This document shows, one piece after another, positions 17,078 through 20,603 of a stretch of 20,603 nucleotides of DNA. Source of the DNA: a virus. Both the position numbers and the translations under genes were made by a program. Location of the stretch: positions 1 through 20,603 of IMG/VR virus record IMGVR_UViG_3300007541_000308; one strand, written 5' to 3'. Position 1 is the first letter of the stretch. Every line of letters starts with the position of its first letter. Below the pieces are notes generated by a model. That model was not told the DNA's origin. It made no database searches and worked only from the letters and a program-made list of their open reading frames with translations.

Positions 17078-17905
17078 ATGGCAAAACCATCAACAAGACA
17101 ACAATTAATAGATTATTGTTTGAGAAGACTGGGTGCTCCAGTTTTGGAGATTAATGTTGATGATGATCAAATAGATGACTTAGTTGATGATGCTCTTCAA
17201 TATTTTAATGAGCGCCATTTTGACGGTGTTGAAAGAATGTATTTAAAATACAAAATCACACAAGAAGATATTGATAGAGGAAGTGCAAAAAATACAAGTG
17301 GACCTGGAATAGTTACAACCACAGGATCTTCTGATATAGGATCTTTTGATTTTTATGAATCTTCTAATTATATCCAAGTACCCGATTCTGTAATTGGAAT
17401 AGAAAAAGTATTTAAATTTGATACTAGTTCAATTTCTGGTGGAATGTTTAGTATAAAATATCAATTGTTTTTAAATGACTTATATTATTTTAATTCTGTA
17501 GAACTTTTACAATATGCAATGGTAAAATCATATCTTGAAGATATAGACTTTTTATTAACAACGGATAAACAAATAAGATTTAATAAAAGACAAAATAGAA
17601 TGTATTTGGACATTGATTGGGGAGCACAAAGTGCTGGTAATTTTTTGGTTATAGATTGTTATCGAATTTTAGATCCAAATGACTTTACAAAAGTTTATAA
17701 TGACAGTTTTTTAAAGCAATATTTAACATCATTAATTAAAAGGCAATGGGGTCAAAATTTAATTAAATTTAGAGGTGTTAAATTACCTGGTGGAATCGAA
17801 TTAAATGGTAGAGAATTTTATGATGATGCTCAAAGAGAATTAGATGACTTAAAGCAGCGTATGGCGTCAGAATATGAATTACCACCATACGACTTTATTG
17901 GATAA
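17078..17905 (+). CDS. gp13: Neck protein gp13
   Basis: The product is 275 residues, against about 309 in T4. In T4, gp13 and gp14 complete the filled head and form the neck onto which the tail docks. The N-terminus 'TRQQLIDYCLRRLGAPVLEI' followed by 'NVDDDQIDDLVDDALQYFNE' and 'HFDG' (residues 6-50) is the family signature as I know it from T4-like marine phages. The C-terminal part has 'YLTSLIKRQWGQNLIKFRGV', 'LPGGIELNGREFYDDAQREL' and a final 'YELPPYDFIG'. All expected blocks are present with no frameshift. Its start follows the preceding stop by 4 bases and gp14 begins 2 bases after its own stop, so these genes are surely one unit. No clear Shine-Dalgarno sequence is seen. Confidence 0.93.
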   Translation: MAKPSTRQQLIDYCLRRLGAPVLEINVDDDQIDDLVDDALQYFNERHFDGVERMYLKYKITQEDIDRGSAKNTSGPGIVTTTGSSDIGSFDFYESSNYIQVPDSVIGIEKVFKFDTSSISGGMFSIKYQLFLNDLYYFNSVELLQYAMVKSYLEDIDFLLTTDKQIRFNKRQNRMYLDIDWGAQSAGNFLVIDCYRILDPNDFTKVYNDSFLKQYLTSLIKRQWGQNLIKFRGVKLPGGIELNGREFYDDAQRELDDLKQRMASEYELPPYDFIG

Positions 17906-17907
17906 TT

Positions 17908-19296
17908 ATGGCACTAAATCCTTTTTTTCTACAAGGTTCTGGACCAGAACAAAATTTAATTCAACAACTTATTAATGAACAATTAAAAATATATGGTGTT
18001 GAAGTTACTTACATACCACAAAAATTTGTAAGAAAGGAAACAATTTTAAGAGAAGTCACTGCTTCAAAATTTGATGATAATTTTTCTATAGAGGCATACG
18101 TAAGTAATTTTGATGGATATACTGGATCCGGGGACATCTTATCAAAATTTGGTATGAATTTAAAGGATGAATTAAGTCTAATAATTTCAAAAGAGAGATT
18201 TGAAGACTTTATCGCTCCATTTTTAATAGATATGGATCCAGATGAAATAATAGTATCTAGTCGTCCAAGAGAAGGTGATTTAATTTATTTTCCTCTTGGT
18301 GGAAGATTATTTGAAATTAAATTTGTAGAACATGAACAACCTTTTTATCAATTAGGAAAAACTTATGTTTACGAATTAAAATGTGAACTTTTTGAATATG
18401 GTGAAAGTATTGGTAATATAAACACTTCAATTGAGGAAATAGATAGAAAATTAGAAGATCAAGGTTACATCACTACACTTAAATTATTTTCTTCTGGATC
18501 TAAAGCAACGGCAGAAACATCAATTGTTACTGGATATGTTAGAAAAATAGATTTAATTAATGATGGATATAACTATTATGATACACCAGTAGTGTCTATT
18601 AGTACAGCACCTTCAGGAGGAACAAACGCTGAAGCAGTTGCAATCACTACATGCATTGGAAATTTTTGTTCAGTAAAAGAAGTATTAATTGTAAACCCAG
18701 GATCTGGTTATGTAACAGAACCAATAGTCATAATTACTAGTAATACTGGTGTTGGTGCAACAGCAAAAGCTGTAATTGAAAAGACTTATTCTGGAATTGG
18801 AAGTATATCTATTACAAATAATGGATCAGGTTATGTATCATCACCATCAATAGGATTTTCTTCACCTACTGTTGGTTCTGCTGTTACCGCTAGGGCAAAA
18901 GTATTTACAAATAATTTGGGGCAAGTTGATAGAATATTAATTTCTGATGCTGGAATTGGATATGAATCAAATCCAGCAATAGATATATCTAATCCACCTC
19001 TTCTTGTAGGTATCAGTACTTACATATTTAATGAAGTAATTATTGGTGAAACTTCTGGTACTAGAGGTAGAGTTAAAGAATGGGATACGACTACAAATAC
19101 TTTGAAAGTAGGATTTACAAATGGAGACTTTATACCTGGTGAAATAATAGTTGGTTCTATATCATCAGCAAGATATCCATTACAAAAATACGAAATACCA
19201 GATTTATATGATAAATATGAACAAAATGATGAAATACAAACAGAATCTAATTCTATTGTAGATTTTTCAGAAAAAAACTTATTCGGTAATTATTAA
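17908..19296 (+). CDS. gp14: Neck protein gp14 with a four-repeat insertion
   Basis: The product is 462 residues; T4 gp14 is about 256. The N-terminal family signature is clear: 'MALNPFFLQGSGPEQNLIQQ' then 'LINEQLKIYGVEVTYIPQKF' and 'REGDLIYFPLGGRLFEIKFV' (about 121-140). The conserved C-terminal tail ends 'SIVDFSEKNLFGNY'. Between them, residues 210-364 hold four tandem G-x-G-Y type repeats, with Gly-Tyr at 220-221, 267-268, 308-309 and 351-352, a period of 41-47 residues. A second module follows ('GETSGTRGRVKEWD', about 374-416). Removing residues 210-364 leaves about 307 residues, much nearer the T4 length. The insertion contains a C-x4-C pair (C249, C254) in an otherwise Cys-poor protein. 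In T4, gp14 works with gp13 and gp15 at the head-tail joint. The insertion probably forms beta decorations projecting from the neck. The stop overlaps the gp15 start (TAATG). Confidence 0.93.
   Translation: MALNPFFLQGSGPEQNLIQQLINEQLKIYGVEVTYIPQKFVRKETILREVTASKFDDNFSIEAYVSNFDGYTGSGDILSKFGMNLKDELSLIISKERFEDFIAPFLIDMDPDEIIVSSRPREGDLIYFPLGGRLFEIKFVEHEQPFYQLGKTYVYELKCELFEYGESIGNINTSIEEIDRKLEDQGYITTLKLFSSGSKATAETSIVTGYVRKIDLINDGYNYYDTPVVSISTAPSGGTNAEAVAITTCIGNFCSVKEVLIVNPGSGYVTEPIVIITSNTGVGATAKAVIEKTYSGIGSISITNNGSGYVSSPSIGFSSPTVGSAVTARAKVFTNNLGQVDRILISDAGIGYESNPAIDISNPPLLVGISTYIFNEVIIGETSGTRGRVKEWDTTTNTLKVGFTNGDFIPGEIIVGSISSARYPLQKYEIPDLYDKYEQNDEIQTESNSIVDFSEKNLFGNY
18535..18999 (+). repeat. Four tandem G-x-G-Y repeats in gp14
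   Basis: Copies centre on 'IDLINDGYNYYDTPVVSI', 'VLIVNPGSGYVTEPIVII', 'ISITNNGSGYVSSPSIGF' and 'ILISDAGIGYESNPAIDI'. Gly-Tyr turns fall at residues 220, 267, 308 and 351. The links carry 'NAEAVA', 'GATAKAVI' and 'AVTARAKV' strands. This is the best-preserved array of the module in the window. Confidence 0.85.
19027..19155 (+). repeat. G-x-T-S-G-A type module, gp14 copy
   Basis: 'FNEVIIGETSGTRGRVKEWD' then 'TLKVGFTNGDFIPGEIIVG'. Related short segments occur in gp8 (about 8412-8507), the DUF4815-type protein (near 9129-9287, 10286-10402, 11436-11560 and 13335-13440) and, weakly, the gene 7-position protein (1687-1767). The pattern is a strand, 'G.TSGA.A.V', a variable turn, then another strand. 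Confidence 0.6.
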
Positions 19297-20096
19297 TGCT
19301 AGGAACTTATTTTTATCACCAAAATATTAGAAAAACTATAATTGCTTTTGGTAATTTATTTAATAACATAACACTTAAACATCAAGATGCAGATAATAAT
19401 GATTATAGTGAAATAAGAGTTCCGTTAGCATATGGACCAACACAAAAGTTTTTAGCAAGACTAGAACAACAAGCAGAATTAAATAAACCAGTAGCCATAA
19501 CTTTACCTAGAATGTCATTTGAAATGAATTCTTTAAAGTATGATCCATCAAGAAAAACTACAGCGACTCAATCTTTTAAAGCTGTGACAAATGACAGTAA
19601 AATTAAAAAAGTATACATGCCAGTTCCTTATAATATAGGATTTGAATTGAATATAATGGCGAAATTAAATGACGATGTACTTCAAATTATTGAGCAAATT
19701 TTACCCTTTTTTCAACCAGCATTTACAGTAACAGTAGATATGGTTGATACTATTGGAGAAAAAAAAGATATACCAATAGTTTTAGATGATATTTCTTTTA
19801 GAGATGATTATGAAGGAGATTTTTCAACTAGAAGAATATTATTATATACTCTACAGTTTACTGCAAAAACTTATCTCTTTGGTCCAATATCTGATAGTAC
19901 AGATAGTCTCATTCGTAAAGTTCAAGTGGATATGTATTCTTCTACAGATGTTCAAACTGCAAGAAGAGAAATGAGATATACTGTTACTCCAGATCCAATT
20001 GATGCTGAACCAGATGATGATTTTGGATTTAATGAAAATTGGGAATTTTTGGGAGACGCAAAAGTTTATAGTCCTGTCCAAAAAACTGACATTTAA
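19296..20096 (+). CDS. gp15: Tail completion / sheath stabiliser protein gp15
   Basis: The product is 266 residues, close to T4 gp15 (about 272). In T4, gp15 forms a hexameric ring capping the tail tube and sheath, and it docks onto the gp13/gp14 neck. Signature segments are 'LGTYFYHQNIRKTIIAFGNL' (residues 2-21), 'VPLAYGPTQKFLARLEQQAE' (about 43-62), 'AITLPRMSFEMNSLKYDPSR' (about 67-86) and 'MPVPYNIGFELNIMAKLNDD' (about 108-127). The acidic C-terminus contains 'EPDDDFGFNENWEF'. No insertion modules like those in gp14 are visible. The ATG shares one base with the gp14 stop, so translation is probably coupled. The next gene starts after 5 bases. Confidence 0.94.
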   Translation: MLGTYFYHQNIRKTIIAFGNLFNNITLKHQDADNNDYSEIRVPLAYGPTQKFLARLEQQAELNKPVAITLPRMSFEMNSLKYDPSRKTTATQSFKAVTNDSKIKKVYMPVPYNIGFELNIMAKLNDDVLQIIEQILPFFQPAFTVTVDMVDTIGEKKDIPIVLDDISFRDDYEGDFSTRRILLYTLQFTAKTYLFGPISDSTDSLIRKVQVDMYSSTDVQTARREMRYTVTPDPIDAEPDDDFGFNENWEFLGDAKVYSPVQKTDI

Positions 20097-20101
20097 AGTT
20101 T

Positions 20102-20542
20102 ATGAAACCTAAAAATTTTGACAAACTGGACGATGTGTTAAATACATCTACTGAAATTCAAGTATGTGACAATTCTGATGCAGTTGTAGTTAACAATGAG
20201 GTGAAAGAATTTTCAACATCTTCTGTTGATATAAAAAAAGATTATGAGTATACAAGGGCAAATCTTTACTCTTTAATTGAAAAGGGGCAAGAAGCAATTG
20301 ATGGAATTATGGAACTTGCTTCTGAAAGTGATCAACCAAGAGCATATGAAGTTGCTGGACAATTAATTAAAAGTGTTGGTGATGTTACAGACAAACTTAT
20401 AGATTTGCAGAAAAAATTGAAAGATATTGAGGAAGAATCTGTTAAAACAACAAATAATGTTACAAATAATGCTGTATTTGTAGGATCTACTTCAGAACTG
20501 TCAAAATTACTAAAACAAGGTTTTCTAAATAATAAAGAATAA
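20102..20542 (+). CDS. gp16: Terminase small subunit gp16
   Basis: The product is 146 residues, against about 164 in T4. In T4, gp16 is a ring-forming regulator that stimulates the packaging ATPase-nuclease gp17 and takes part in DNA recognition. The N-terminal 45 residues are variable and low-complexity. The conserved core at about residues 46-108 runs from 'YEYTRANLYSLIEKGQEAID' through 'ELASESDQPRAYEVAGQLIK' to 'VGDVTDKLIDLQKKLKDIEE', the predicted helical hairpin used for oligomerisation. A short C-terminal segment with 'VFVGSTSELSKLLKQG' may contact gp17. Its position after gp15 agrees with T4 order. gp17 itself is not in the window; a small gene intervenes or begins immediately after. 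Confidence 0.92.
   Translation: MKPKNFDKLDDVLNTSTEIQVCDNSDAVVVNNEVKEFSTSSVDIKKDYEYTRANLYSLIEKGQEAIDGIMELASESDQPRAYEVAGQLIKSVGDVTDKLIDLQKKLKDIEEESVKTTNNVTNNAVFVGSTSELSKLLKQGFLNNKE
20525..20533 (+). promoter_or_regulatory. Candidate late promoter overlapping the gp16 end
   Basis: CTAAATAAT is identical over nine bases to the box at 16696-16704 and lies 23 bases before the ATG at 20557. It is within the last codons of gp16 (encoding Leu-Asn-Asn), so coding constraint could also explain it. Confidence 0.4.
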
Positions 20543-20556
20543 TATTTTAATATAGA

Positions 20557-20603
20557 ATGAACGAAGGAACTCTTCATCATTGGTTTAAAGGTTCTAAATC
20601 AAA
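20557..20603 (+). CDS. Start of a small marine-phage protein (DUF6321-like), 3'-partial
   Basis: Only 15 complete codons are visible, reading MNEGTLHHWFKGSKS, and the gene runs off the right edge. The opening 'M.EGTLH.WF..SKS' matches the start of a small protein I remember from T4-like cyanophages, annotated as DUF6321 and continuing with a Gly/Cys-containing, basic sequence. This recall rests on a very short stretch. The TAA of gp16 lies 14 bases before the ATG and a CTAAATAAT box lies 23 bases upstream. No Shine-Dalgarno sequence is present. If the identification holds, the large terminase gene probably follows outside the window. Confidence 0.6.
   Translation, partial: MNEGTLHHWFKGSKS

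Noticed and set aside
19786-20081. Open frames on both strands within gp15
   Set aside because: gp15 is strongly supported across this span, so these are overlapping-frame shadows.
20332-20580. 82-codon minus-strand frame across the gp16 end
   Set aside because: It is antisense to the conserved gp16 core and to the start of the next gene.
1-20603. Defence island, integrase, insertion sequence or metabolic cargo gene
   Set aside because: All space is taken by tightly packed virion and packaging genes, and no such motif was found on either strand.

Overview
The window looks like a block of virion-structure genes from a T4-like marine myovirus. Every gene is on the + strand, gaps are 0 to about 31 bases, base composition is strongly AT-rich (judged by eye), and the gene order follows the T4 late region. 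The closest protein resemblance I can recall is to T4-like phages of marine picocyanobacteria (Prochlorococcus/Synechococcus). Related AT-rich marine myoviruses, such as those of SAR11, cannot be excluded. No host-specific gene such as psbA lies in the window.

Left part (1-8837): the window opens inside a giant beta-rich structural protein of at least 2408 residues, at the position T4 gives to baseplate wedge gene 7. Its reading frame runs off the left edge, so the true start is not visible. A 26-base gap with two exact TATAAATA late-promoter-type boxes follows, then baseplate wedge gp8, enlarged by an inserted repeat.

Centre (8841-16694): a 2497-residue protein begins with a DUF4815-type domain. 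It continues through a Gly/Ser-rich linker, a short N-I-T-Q periodic segment and a chain of beta-type modules. It sits where T4 has genes 9-12 and wac (baseplate pins, short fibres, whiskers). Two very small genes follow, of 71 and 54 codons. They overlap, and the second carries the only strong Shine-Dalgarno sequence I see in the window.

Right part (16726-20603): a 115-residue beta-type protein, then the neck and tail-terminator set gp13, gp14 and gp15, small terminase gp16, and the first 15 codons of a further small marine-phage protein (DUF6321-like by recall). Together these genes build the outer baseplate, close the head, join head to tail and start DNA packaging.

The main unexplained structure is modular. 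The same few short protein modules (a G-x-G-Y hairpin repeat, a G-x-T-S-G-A-type module, an 'ERG...H' module, an 'INGI-Q-P' module) are scattered through four otherwise unrelated virion proteins. They include a four-copy insertion that largely accounts for the enlargement of neck protein gp14. A shared 8-base core TAAATAAT sits 20-27 bases upstream of three start codons and probably marks late promoters that divide the cluster into transcription units.
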